Assembly: GCF_026213295.1 (NCBI RefSeq)
Contig: NC_079421.1
Coordinates: 21,970,970 to 22,034,969, forward strand
Length of the DNA: 64,000 nucleotides
Source: Gadus chalcogrammus
Lineage: Eukaryota > Chordata > Actinopteri > Gadiformes > Gadidae
Direction of reading: 5' to 3'
Part shown: one piece after another, positions 24,026 to 33,492 of the stretch
How the letters are laid out: each line of letters begins with the position of its first letter
Numbering within the stretch: position 1 is the first letter of the stretch
Made by a program: the position numbers and the translations under genes
Notes under the pieces: generated by a model
Database searches by the model: none
What the model was told of the DNA's origin: nothing
The model's input: only the letters and a program-made list of their open reading frames with translations

Positions 24026-24591
24026 TGAGCGCCCCCGCTCACGGACCACGGAGAGCAGGCCGGCGTCATCAATCACACAGATGTGCACAACAACATAACC
24101 ACAGGCAACCGGTCGCCCCCCCCTCCCCCCAACAAGAGACTCACATCCCTCCGTGACGCTTGTTTGCTTGCTTAGCGCTCATTTATCCGTGTTTATCTAT
24201 TTAAATGTGTTTCCTTATTAATTTCTTTATTTGTTGTGTTTTTTTGCCCGTTGGTTTTTTCTTGTTCGCCTGTCTGTCTCGTTCGTTCGTTATTTTATTC
24301 ATAGTTGCTCATTTGTTTTCTATTTGTTTGTTTAACTGTTTGCCGATTGACTTGGTTATTTAGCTGAAGTATTGAGGTGTTATTGTCGCTTGATAGCCGG
24401 TAGTAGTACTAATAATTATAAATAGCAAAGCAACAATCCTAGCGATCCGTTTTTCTGGACTCAATTCACACCACAGAGCGGCAATTAATCGCTCTGAATA
24501 AATGAGTCTTCGAAACCTTCACGGTTGGCTGTGTAAAACATCTGCGGAAATAACACCTATTGATATTTGTGTCCTCTCCATCCTACCCAGG
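24026..24591. other. unique sequence, T-rich in part
   Basis: 24220-24350 is T-rich with degenerate TTTG/GTTT units (TGTTTGTTTAACTGTTTG). Nothing else was recognised. Confidence 0.4.
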
Positions 24592-24738
24592 CGTCGCCTC
24601 AGCCCCACAGAGCCCACGGAGCTCTGGTCCAGAGGCCGCACGCCGAGACTGTGGTCCGCTGTTGAGCAGCAAATGGGAGCCAAGCTGGAGGACCTGTGAA
24701 CACCCAGGGATAATTGCCGCTGGGGGACGCGCGGTTCA
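24592..24738 (+). other. weak candidate exon (147 nt)
   Basis: CTCTCCATCCTACCCAG ends at about 24590 and looks like a 3' splice site. GTTCAG followed by GTACAG at 24739 looks like a 5' splice site. One frame is open throughout (fragment SPRSSGPEAARRDCGPLLSS). Another frame ends in TGA at 24696-24698 after a Leu/Arg/Glu-rich run. The interior is GC-rich against AT-rich flanks. No domain is recognised. It could be an exon of a long non-coding RNA, of an unrecognised gene, or chance. Confidence 0.2.
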
Positions 24739-24784
24739 GGTACAGTGATCATAACGGCGCTATAGGACCGAGGGCCTCCGCGGT

Positions 24785-24892
24785 GAGCGTGGAAGAGTGG
24801 TTAGAACAAGCTAATGGTGTGAGGGTGGAACAGTGGTGGGAACAGAATAACGGTGTGAGCGTGGAACAGCGGTTAGAACAAGCTCAATTATA
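24785..24892. repeat. 36-bp minisatellite, three units
   Basis: Three direct units of 36 bp start GAGCGTGGAAGAGTGG (24785), GAGGGTGGAACAGTGG (24821) and GAGCGTGGAACAGCGG (24857). Units 1 and 3 share TTAGAACAAGCT, while unit 2 has GGGAACAGAATA. Confidence 0.93.
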
Positions 24893-24991
24893 ACGGGGAG
24901 CTGAGCGGAGGACACATAGCTTCCAGGACAGCCGCCGTGGCACACCTGGTCACTCGTTGGGTTCTGCTGTGAAATTAAATCTCTCTGTTCA

Positions 24992-25215
24992 CCACCGATA
25001 TATTCAACAATTATTTGCCGCCGGCGAATAATTGTTGAATATATCAGTAGTGTAAACTACACGTGAACACTCCGAAAATAAACACGATAACACTTTTTGG
25101 GGCGGATTTATTTGTTTTTATTGGCGGTTTCTTCGTCTTTATTAGCGTGACGAGACGACCGTCACGCAATATCCCCTGTTGGAGATCTCAATCATGGGAT
25201 ATTGTCCAATATCCC
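24992..25215. mobile_element. foldback cluster, probable MITE
   Basis: The centre is a near-perfect 49-bp palindrome (24997-25045): GATATATTCAACAATTATT, then TGCCGCCGGCG, then AATAATTGTTGAATATATC. Two more inverted repeats follow: GCGTGAC/GTCACGC (25145-25167) and CAATATCCC/GGGATATTG (25168-25206), the latter with a further direct CAATATCCCG at 25208. Nested symmetry of this kind is typical of miniature inverted-repeat elements. The outer ends and target duplication were not located, so the borders are approximate. Confidence 0.55.
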
Positions 25216-25275
25216 GAGATAGCGAACCAATCAAATTGCGCCATCTAAGGAGGTTCAGTTGTAGCATATACCAAA

Positions 25276-25278
<3 letters not shown>

Positions 25279-25340
<62 letters not shown>
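25279..25340. repeat. (AT)n microsatellite, ~31 units
   Basis: Perfect AT array flanked by TGCATAT and ATATGCATGC, so the whole block is itself symmetric around GCAT. Confidence 0.98.
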
Positions 25341-25343
<3 letters not shown>

Positions 25344-25510
25344 TGCGCGTATACCCTTATGTATGAGTGTGTACGTGCAGCTACGTATGTGCATGTGTTG
25401 AGGTGTGTCCCTGGAAGAGAATATGTGTTTGTGTGTGTGTGGGTGCGGGTGTGTGTGTGTGTGTCTGGGTACATGCGTGTGTGCGTGTTCATGCAAGAGA
25501 ATGTGTGCAT
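25341..25510. repeat. degenerate (GT)n region
   Basis: GT-rich DNA with purer stretches at 25428-25465 (GTTTGTGTGTGTGTGGGTGC). It may be a decayed part of the neighbouring AT/GT array. Confidence 0.8.
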
Positions 25511-27013
25511 GTCTCAAGGGTGACCCTCTCATCGGGTCCAGCTGTCAGTCAGGTCGCTAATAAACAGAGCATTAGCCTTCAATACAGGTGAATGTCAGCA
25601 TGAGATTGTCTTAAAAGCCACCCGCAATCAGTAAGCCGCTCTCCCGCGGGAAGTCAACTTTGATGATATGAGCTTCACTCAGCACAGTCACAAATAGGTC
25701 AAGCACCTTATAGGAGGACTTAGACATTTATGAGTAGGTTGACCTTAATTATAGGGGAGACAGTTCCTTAACTCAAGCAAGGATATGCCCTCTTCCAGAA
25801 TCAAGGATATAAATAATTTTCAGGTGCTCTCATGTTATACCGATAACTTTGGGGCAAGCAGAACATTAATTCGCCTCTCAGACTTTATACGTTCACCCGG
25901 TAGACATTATTTGGTTGATAAAGTGTACAATAAAATGAGTCATTTAAATTAATCGAATGAATCCGTCTCAGCCAAATCAGAATCAGTTGTTCCTTCCGTT
26001 TTCCTAGAAGTTTAAACAGGGACCCATCGTAGCATTGTCTTCACTGATTGTGCTTGCCGTCAATCCATCTGACTTTTTGCATGTTTTCTTTTGCAATCAA
26101 TTGACTACGACGAGACTCTGTACCTCTGTCATGTGTGTCATGAGTTGTTGTCGGCTGCTGAAGGCAGATAAATGCGAAGAGAATACAACCTTGAAAGATG
26201 TCGCTTCACAGCAATAATAAAAAAGAAAGTATATATTTTCATGACTCACCTTCATATTTTCTGTATTATTCTACTTTTTTTTTTTTGTTTTACAATCTAC
26301 TAACTCGCCTACTTCTTTCCTCCGACTGAATGTGTTTGAGTCTGACAATGAGATGGCAGTGCTGTTGATGCTCCGTCCCCACGCTCTCTTTCCACTCAGG
26401 CGCTCGCATCCACACCTATTTTCCACCACATCAACACTATCGATCACCTGCCCGGCCCTCTGTGGGGGGTGGGGGTTGTGTGGGGATCTCAGCCCCAGGT
26501 AACCAGACACGCTTTTATTCATCTCACACAGAACACAGCCGTTGCTTTCACTTGCCTGGCGTAAAGAAAAAGAGCAGTGGTGTTTCAATGAAGCAGGGAA
26601 AATAAATAGATGGTATAAACGTTAACAGTCGCACATTGAGCATCCAAACTTTGTCTGGGAATACAATACGGACAGTTAATGAGAGTGACACGAGTATCTG
26701 TGGTTTTATGAATTCTGGATGACCACCGGAGGCGGTGCTTCACGCTGGATTTGTCCACATCGCTCCTGCACAGGCGATCATTTTTAGATCAACAAAGTCA
26801 TCCATGACCCCCGGTCTCCCAGTGACTCCCGTGTATAATCACATGGACTCTGTTCCTACTGTGTCTCCCCGCCGACGTTCTGAGTGAAACTGAAATCTGG
26901 CCGTCTTCCACACTTCCCAGCACCATAGTTACACACGTAACTATTACTACTACGTCCAATTTCACTCTTGCTGACCGCTAGAGGCAGCGTGTCACCCTTT
27001 GTTAGCTTCAAAG
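25511..27013. other. unique intergenic sequence
   Basis: Repeat-poor apart from a T-run at 26274-26286 and GGGGGGTGGGGGTTG at 26463-26477. Several TTAATTATA/AAATTAATCG cores are present (25746-25954). No exon was recognised. Confidence 0.4.
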
Positions 27014-27206
27014 CATAATTGCCTAAGTCTTATTTCAAGGTTCATCTTGTATTTGGCGTAAAAAATGCAAGTAAAATAGATGACTTAGGCAGATAGTGAT
27101 TATGGCTTTGCTTAGGATACATAGCCAATGAGGCACTGTGATTCAGCAGCGTTAGGCGAGTAGAGTTGGATTAGACATCACAATTTGGCCAAAATAGGAC
27201 TTTGGC
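27014..27206 (+). mobile_element. ~195-bp dispersed repeat, copy A
   Basis: It shares its whole length with 37337-37536 in the same orientation. Common blocks are GGTTCATCTTGTATTT, GTAAAAAATGC, AGGCAGATAGTGATTATGG, ATAGCCAATGAGGCAC, GATTCAGCAGCGTT and CACAATTTGGCCAAAATA. The first ~90 bp form an imperfect palindrome: CATAATTGCCTAAGTC pairs with GACTTAGGCA...ATTATG. No coding capacity and no recognised family name. It is probably a MITE or a SINE-like fragment. Confidence 0.75.
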
Positions 27207-28210
27207 AATCATGTGACCTCGCTGGTAGAACCGGCTCTCCTTTGGCACTCGAAGCGGCGACCGCTAGCGTCTCGAGAACGTACAGAAGGAGGCCCGAGCA
27301 GCATCAGCGAAGATGTCATTCAACGGCACGCACTTCAAGGCTGCTCACAACGTGGCCACGTTCCCCATGGAGTGGCCCCTCACGCCAGCTGGAGGAGGAC
27401 GGCCCCTGGCCCCGTCCGCCTGCCGTCTCCTCTCCCATCGCATCCGACGTGACAGTCGCTGTTTAGACAGTGCAGAGCCCTCCCTACTGCCACCATAACC
27501 GTCAGTAAACCGCTCCGTTTGGCCGATGGCTGCCGTTGCGCTGATCTAAGCTCCGAGAGCTCTTATTGGACGAGATAGTCTTGGCTGTCCACTATCCGTA
27601 TCCCCATGATGAGGAGGGTTAGAGCAGCAGCTTGATGACCCACTTCACATGGAAAGGGGACAGACTCTTCGGGAGGAATCCTGCGTTGGGCCTTGGAGAA
27701 ACACAGGGAGGCCGTGGGTTGAGGCCTATGAAGCAAAAATATCTAGTTCTCCCTAAAACTCCAAAAACTCCACATCTCCTCAACCCATCTGTATGGAGTC
27801 GCCATTTACCTGGGTGAACTTTCTGATGCGGCAGAAAATCTGCAGCTTTGTTCTGCTCCTGAGGAAGGCGCGCTTGCCTGGGGCTCAGGAATGTGAGGGA
27901 ATGCCCGTGTTAGGAGCTGCTGCGAGGGCTGAAGACATCTTCCTCCCTGGTGGTGTGTTTGAAACGCCAACGAGGCCTCTGTCCTGACCAAATCCTCCCT
28001 CTGCTCCCGTAATGGCAGAACATATTTGAGAGTGAGGAACGCCAGTCGCAGCTTGAGGACATCGGTTTTGTTCTAGCCTCTGAGCGCCGCTCCACGGGCC
28101 TCAAACGGCCCTGTGTTACCACACGACGCCCCGACCCGTTAGTGCAGCGTCGGAGGTGACCGCCTGCCGCCGAGAAGGGCTCGAGCCAAATGAGACCGTC
28201 TGAGAGGACC
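27207..28210. other. GC-rich unique block
   Basis: Higher GC and repeat-poor. Overlapping frames of 60-100 codons occur on both strands, none with a domain. The minus-strand frame at 27910-28215 abuts the longer minus frame upstream of it but in a different phase. Confidence 0.3.
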
Positions 28211-28211
28211 T

Positions 28212-28721
28212 TCACCAGGGCTGCAGCGCTGAGAGGCAGTTCCTGTGCACCTTCATCACCTGGCCCTGTGCCACTAAGGGTCCATCTGAACGCCGTTTAG
28301 ACCTAAGGGTATCAAAGCTGCTGCCACCAGCATTCCCATGAACCTCCATGAGCCTGTGGCTGGAGGGCTGTGAGGAGCCCATCTGAAAGCTGTGGAAGAG
28401 AGAGCATAGCCTTGACCCTGAGTGGGAACAGTGTGGCCTCATCACTTGAGAGTCAAAGGGGATGCCTACTGAGGTTACTCTCTGGTCAGGTGTGGTGGAG
28501 CTCCACTCCAGGTTAAGGGTTAGGTCTAGACAGTCTACATTGTGCGTGGACTGCACACTCGAGATGGGGCGCAGATCTGCCAGTCGTCTATGTGTGGAAG
28601 AATCCTTACCAGGCGGCTCTGTATGGCCAACAGCGTTTACGTTTTTTTTATTTCCATAAATTGTCGAACAGTTGCGATCAGCGTCTGGGGATGAGGATTC
28701 ACCACAAAACCACACACTCAC
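28212..28721 (-). other. 169-codon open frame, unrecognised, doubtful
   Basis: The longest frame here that is not driven by simple repeats. It starts MSVWFCGESSSPDADRN and is Ser, His and Arg rich, without signal peptide, membrane segment, zinc-ligand spacing or catalytic motif. A 101-codon minus frame (27910-28215) continues just past its stop in another phase, so a frameshifted relic of something longer is conceivable. Without homology it may equally be chance in a GC-rich stretch. Confidence 0.15.
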
Positions 28722-28860
28722 TAAGTGCAGAAGCTGTTGTTTTCCTCCTTTTCTATACGGAGCGAGAGATTACATTTAATCGAACTGCATATCATCCTGC
28801 TCTGCAAGAAGATATGAAGCCAGAGCCCAGAGTCCCATGGGATTATATAGGGGTGTCACT

Positions 28861-29115
28861 TAGGGCTGCAGCAATAACCGAATCACCGCAGTACCACGAT
28901 ATTAGGAGGCGCACTGCGCTTTGAGCCCGTCACTGCTATACTGCCAGCGAACAGGTTTCTATTTTATTTTTCTCTTTTTAATCTCTCCACACGCAATGAA
29001 AAAACATTGTAAACGCCCGCGTCCCTGCACAGAGCACAAACATAAAATTTAGCAAGTGGATAACGCCACTGTGACCTTCTGGTCCTGACAAATCTAATCA
29101 ATCCGGCACTCTGAG
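28861..29115 (+). mobile_element. possible hAT-like DNA transposon fragment
   Basis: The stretch opens TAGGGCTGCAGCAATAACCG and continues GCAGTACCACGATATT. This resembles the CAGGGCTGCAAC-type 5' end seen in many vertebrate hAT elements and their derivatives. No matching inverted 3' end or 8-bp duplication was found, and the right border is a guess. No transposase is encoded. Confidence 0.35.
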
Positions 29116-29154
29116 CCACTGCCATTTTTTTGGATAGAATTCAAGCCATAATTT

Positions 29155-29230
29155 TTCCCAAAGGCAAAAGCCATAGGTTAAATATGCAGTCGTCTATGCT
29201 TCTGCTGCTGAAGATATTCCTCATTCCAGT
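29155..29230 (+). repeat. ~70-bp dispersed repeat, copy 1
   Basis: TTTCCCAAAGGC, GAAGCCATAGGTTAA-like (here AAAGCCATAGGTTAA), ATGCTTCTGCT and ATTCCTC appear in the same order and spacing here and at 30311-30378. The similarity fades outside, so this is a fragment of an unidentified element. Confidence 0.5.
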
Positions 29231-29996
29231 TACAACAACAATTTTTTATTGTAAGCTTCAAGAAGAAAAGAAAACAAATCAATAAACTGAAGCTGTCGTT
29301 TCTTAGTTGGTTTTCTTTGCGCTCAATGCTAGTTTGGCAGTGCTTCTCATTTGCTTCAGAAAGTGAGTGGAGCCAACCGTTCTGAAAAAGCTTCTGAGAA
29401 CAACGTAGCTTACTGTGTGCAGGACTCTTGGATAAGTGAGAGCAGTCCAGCAGGGTCAAGAACCGGCCAAGGTAGGTTGAGAGTCGCAGAAGCTTTTGCG
29501 AACCTTTCAGGATATTACGGTGAAGTGGCGTGCACTAAAAATCATAGTTTAAAGGAGTATATCCTGCGTTGACATAAATCTGATTGACATGTAACATGTG
29601 GCCGTTTCGCTGGTGTCGCAACGACTCCTCATGACACACCATGCAGAAGTGATCTTTGTTAATTCTGTTCGTTTTTAACTCTTCAGCTCAACAATTCGAA
29701 CACATGAAGGTACGAGTGCCATTCACTTAACACTTAACGAACTAGGACACTCGGAGATCCGTTTGTAGGTCGCCATGGTAACAAAATAGGAACTCGATTG
29801 GTGGTTCGGCCCCGTGGTTCGGATCCACTCTTTAATGGCCTCTTCTCTTCCTTGGCCCATGCTGCACCCACCCACAACGTTCCATGGGCATTGGGCCAGT
29901 CGTTTTCTTCGTAATCTTGGGGGCAGACAGACAAAGAAGCTGAATAAACCGCACTGAAATGGACCTTATGGGCGCAGGCTAAGACTAGGGTGTGTG
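29231..29996. other. unique intergenic sequence
   Basis: Mixed composition, no repeat and no exon. Frames of 66-93 codons without domains. Confidence 0.4.
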
Positions 29997-30012
29997 GGGG
30001 GGGGGGGGGGGG
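29997..30012. repeat. poly-G run (16)
   Basis: Guanine homopolymer after GTGTGT. Confidence 0.95.
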
Positions 30013-30310
30013 TTGTTGGTGGCATTACGGCAAAGCCCAAGGTGCGTTGGTTCCGACACTGCTGTGAAGACATTTCCATACCGCTGGGGCTCCAGTGAGG
30101 GTCATGTTAGAAAGATTCTGTGGTTGATTTAAAAACACTAGACTGCGCATGCCGGACGTGGATAAATCCAGTTTGAAGCACTTCCTCTAGCATTGAGTCA
30201 GAATAAATAAAAGGCTTGGGTGAATACTGCGCCGGTTTGTGTTGGTGTGTGCGTTGCCCTTACCTTCTGAATGAGAACGAGCCATTTAGTGTATTATTAA
30301 CACTGTTTAT

Positions 30311-30378
30311 TTCCCAAAGGCCGAAGCCATAGGTTAAGGCTGCACTTGTACATGCTTCTGCTCGCGTTATTCCTCGTT
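30311..30378 (+). repeat. ~70-bp dispersed repeat, copy 2
   Basis: Second member of the pair at 29155-29230, carrying CCCAAAGGCCGAAGCCATAG, GTTAAGGCTGCA, ATGCTTCTGCT and TTATTCCTCG. It lies in the same orientation, 1.15 kb downstream. Confidence 0.5.
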
Positions 30379-30624
30379 TCACATTCTGCTCATGTCGTAC
30401 ACCAGGTTTTGTTTGTTTTGTTGTTCCCTTTTCCTCGTTCACTGTCCTCCACCCTGCTGAATTCTCCCTCATCTCTCCAGCGGGCAAATGCCCACTCTGA
30501 ATTACCCGTCATGCTCCTTGAATCTTCATAATATAAGAGCCAAAAGAGAAAAACAGCAAAACAATAACGATAAGACTAGAACCTCCCTGCCCAACCCTCA
30601 CCCTGAGCTCTGTCCTCCCTGAGC
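30379..30624. other. unique intergenic sequence
   Basis: A T/C-rich stretch, then mixed sequence. Nothing recognised. Confidence 0.35.
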
Positions 30625-30702
30625 CTCCCACCCCCCCCTCCCCCCTCCCCCCTCCCTCCCTCCCTCCATCCCTCCCCCCATCCCTCCCTCCCTCCCACCG
30701 AC
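30625..30702. repeat. (CCCT)n / C-rich pyrimidine tract
   Basis: CCCACCCCCCCCTCCCCCCT passing into CCCTCCCTCCCTCCATCCC. The minus strand is G-run rich and could form a quadruplex. Confidence 0.93.
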
Positions 30703-30947
30703 CCGGTCGCCAGCCCGGAGATCCATGGCACACGGACCCCCAAAGTCCTCGCTTACCTGCGCCCGTCGCGGGCGGGAAACCTTATCAGATCCGCCGGCCT
30801 ATCACTGGACGGATGTGGGATCCGGCTATCTCCTGGAGGCGTAATGAGAAAACCGAGATTGAATTTGAAACTGGGTGTGAGCGGAGGGATTAGGCGGGCG
30901 ACCCGTGGCGTTCTTTACCTCAAAGACGTCAGCTCGAGGCTGAGCCG

Positions 30948-30983
30948 GAGGTGGGGGTGGGGGTGGGGGTGTGGGTGGAGGGA
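30948..30983. repeat. (GGGGGT)n minisatellite
   Basis: GGTGGGGGTGGGGGTGGGGG and GTGTGGGTGG: four evenly spaced G5 runs, a classical G-quadruplex pattern on the plus strand. Confidence 0.92.
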
Positions 30984-31059
30984 TGTTTGATGACCTACAT
31001 ATCTTTTTTTAAACCTGTCCCATTGCAGTCGTGAAGAGAGGTGTCTCAGGAAGGTCTTT

Positions 31060-31072
31060 CCCCCCCCCCCCC

Positions 31073-31141
<69 letters not shown>

Positions 31142-31227
31142 CACACACAGCACACCACACACACACACACACACACACCAACACACACCCTCTCCCTCCC
31201 TCCCTCCCTCCCTCCCTCCCTCCCTCT
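31060..31227. repeat. compound poly-C / (CA)n / (CCCT)n array
   Basis: C13 at 31060-31072, a perfect (CA)n of about 34 units at 31074-31141, broken CA units with GCACAC and CACCACAC to 31186, then ten units of CCCT at 31187-31227. The adjacent arrays show stepwise growth from one seed. Frames through it are artefacts. Confidence 0.97.
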
Positions 31228-31494
31228 CACTCCGTCTGTATTGGAGTCTTTCGCTAAGGATTACGTCTGCTGCTATTTGTGAAAGAAAATGGACGTCCAT
31301 TTTCCTGTTGGCTGAGCTGTAAAATCAACAACCATTATCAAGATGTTTCTTTTTATCACTGTTGGAACATTTCGAATTTATGGTGTACACGCATGAACAC
31401 TGCACGCATGCACGCACACACAGAAACAGACACATGCAAGGAGTCCATCTGGGACTCACTCATATATATAGATGGTAATATATTTGCACACAAA
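31228..31494. other. unique sequence between arrays
   Basis: Contains ATGGACGTCCATTTTCC, whose palindromic core is ATGGACGTCCAT, at 31288-31299. A CA-rich patch lies at 31405-31440. Nothing else was recognised. Confidence 0.35.
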
Positions 31495-31497
31495 CAA

Positions 31498-31524
<27 letters not shown>
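31495..31524. repeat. (CA)n microsatellite
   Basis: AAACAAACACACAC followed by CA units to 31524. Confidence 0.93.
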
Positions 31525-31528
<4 letters not shown>

Positions 31529-31620
31529 AGGAGGCCTGCAGGCCTCTCAGTCATATATGGACGGCCATGTTTTCAACACATGCACACACTCCTGCCCACC
31601 CACGAGATTGTAGCGCAACA

Positions 31621-31643
31621 CCCCCCCCCCCCCCCCCCCCCCC
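31621..31643. repeat. poly-C run (23)
   Basis: Uninterrupted cytosine homopolymer, 66 bp upstream of the TIR element. Confidence 0.97.
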
Positions 31644-31708
31644 TGTGATCCACATGGACCTCCAGAGGAACACATGTTACAATACGTACAGGCTCGTTCT
31701 CTGTCTCT

Positions 31709-32116
31709 AGTCCTTTTTCCATCAAAAAGATAATGCGCTTTAAAATGATGCGCATCAAAAGTTAGTGCGACATATGTGATGGAAAAAGGGTTATAGTCGC
31801 GTTCTATCAACGCCGATTTTGTCGCACTAAGTTAATTCGCTCTGCAGAGGTGGTTTTGGGAAAGTTCTAGCGACATAAAGTAATGGAAAACGGCTGAAAG
31901 CGACTATAGAATGTCGCGCATGCGCATTCGTTTGATGGAAAAATCTATCTATGCGGGTCAGAAAAAATGCGCTTCAACACGGGGCATTGTGACACAATTT
32001 TAATTCGCTATAATCATTCTGTTGTCGATGGAAAACCGTTTAGGCGCTTCTTATGTCGCTACTAATTAATTCGCTTTAAGAGTTAATTCGCTTGAAAATC
32101 TGATGGAAAAAGGACT
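31709..32116. mobile_element. 408-bp TIR element with a 9-bp target duplication
   Basis: Perfect 16-bp terminal inverted repeats: AGTCCTTTTTCCATCA at 31709-31724 and its exact reverse complement at 32101-32116. Flanks carry the same 9-bp TCTGTCTCT immediately outside each end (31700-31708, 32117-32125). Internally the GATGGAAAA motif recurs (31778, 31876, 31933, 32029), as does TTAATTCGCT (four times), with many TGCGCAT/TGTCGC motifs. There is no coding frame. This is a non-autonomous cut-and-paste transposon. An 8-9-bp duplication points to hAT, P, Merlin or MULE-type transposases, but the flank is CT-rich, so the exact length is uncertain. Confidence 0.85.
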
Positions 32117-32164
32117 TCTGTCTCTGTCTCTCTCCCTCTCTCGCTCTCGCTCTCCCCTCCCCTC

Positions 32165-32252
32165 CCCCCTCTGAGTGGCAGTATTAGGGTTAAGGTTGTC
32201 CCCTCCCTCCCTCCCCCCCTCTGAGTGGCAGTATTAGGGTTAAGGTTGTCCC
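32165..32252. repeat. 50-bp direct tandem duplication
   Basis: Two identical blocks of CCCCCTCTGAGTGGCAGTAT followed by TAGGGTTAAGGTTGTCCC, starting at 32165 and 32215. The shared block contains TTAGGGTTAAGG, a telomere-like fragment too short to be called an interstitial telomere. Identity is perfect over ~38 bp, so the event is recent or conversion maintains it. Confidence 0.92.
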
Positions 32253-32367
32253 CCCCCAGAGCTCAGTGAGCCGAGTGTTTTCCCCGTCTCTGAGTGCAGA
32301 CCAACATGAGTACATGTGCATCATAGCATACTTTTTATTTCTCCCACACTCTTGTTCCTATTCTCAA

Positions 32368-32666
32368 AGACGAACACACACACATAGATTTACGCACACA
32401 TACACATGGGCGCGACACACACCAAGAAAGACAAACACATTGGGCACGCACACACACAAACAAAATACACACACATTTGGACAGACACACTTACACACAC
32501 ACAAATCTCACACACACGCAACCTACAAACATATGATAAGCACACACGCATACACACCTATGACACACACACTTAGCACACACGCATATAACACACACAC
32601 ACACGTCTGAAACACACAAATCTGAGACACGCACACACGCGCACACACACACACACATACACATAC
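32368..32666. repeat. degenerate (CA)n region
   Basis: About 300 bp of CA runs separated by AAACAAAATA, CACGCA, TTTGGACAG and similar. Long His/Thr (plus) and Cys/Val (minus) frames cross it and are artefacts. Confidence 0.93.
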
Positions 32667-32828
32667 CCAAAGAAAAAATGTACTGAAACTCTTTTTGGCC
32701 AAATGGTTAGGGTTGCCTGGCAACGGGTTTTCATTACACATGTTGTTGGATGTAGGAGGTTCACGGATGAGTGATGTTGTGAGACATTTGACCGGGGACA
32801 GGTTCCGACAGTCTTTTGTGATGCCATT

Positions 32829-32829
32829 C

Positions 32830-32924
<95 letters not shown>
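32829..32924. repeat. (CA)n microsatellite, ~48 units
   Basis: Perfect CA array starting after CATTCA and ending at GCTCTC. Confidence 0.99.
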
Positions 32925-32926
<2 letters not shown>

Positions 32927-33324
32927 CTCTCTTTAAAATTTGTCAGACTTCGCTGCAATGATTGTGGGGTTATTAACTAGTTTAAAGATTAGTTCAGCGT
33001 ATTGGACAAGCGATAAGTATACACTGCTTCCTCTCAGATGTTTCTCACAATATTTTGGGCTCCGCCATGCCGGCGCTGACAGAGCTGTGGAAATAGGTGA
33101 TTGTTTCCTTTTTATTACTTGTGCTGGTTTATACTCAAACCACGTCAACCTTGAATTGAACCGTACACATTGTTGGATTTGGGATTACCTGCAGCGAGAA
33201 CAACACAACATTTGCAGAGTTTTGAAATCCAAAACTCTGACTCTTTCTCTTCCTCGGTTAGTGTTCGCAAAACACAAAGACAACACCGCCACAGGTTGGC
33301 TCTTAACTTGTTTCCACGAAGGTG
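32925..33324. other. unique sequence, longest plausible non-repeat frame on plus
   Basis: A 166-codon plus frame (32940-33440) starts in this unique DNA, with segments such as MSDFAAMIVGLLTSLKISSA, then runs into the GA tract, where it becomes Arg/Glu. No family is recognised and there is no promoter or polyadenylation context, so it is not called a gene. Confidence 0.3.
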
Positions 33325-33492
33325 GACGAGAGAAAGAGAGGCAGAGAGAGGAAGCGGGAGAGAGAGAGGGAGAGAGAGAGAGAAAGAGAGGCAGAGAGAG
33401 GAAGCGGGAGAGAGAGAGGGAGAGAGAGAGAGGTGGGTAGAGCAGAGAGAGAGAGAGAGGCAGGTAGAGGGAGAGGGGGAGAGGGAGAGGGT
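33325..33492. repeat. (GA)n-rich tract with a 50-bp tandem duplication
   Basis: Purine tract. The block AGAAAGAGAGGCAGAGAGAG, GAAGCGGGAGAGAGAGAGGG starts at 33331 and repeats at 33381, giving a 50-bp period, then decays into GGGAGAGGGGGAGAGGGAG. Confidence 0.95.

Noticed and set aside
32180..32200. interstitial telomere (TTAGGGTTAAGG)
   Set aside because: Less than two full hexamers; part of a 50-bp duplicated unit.
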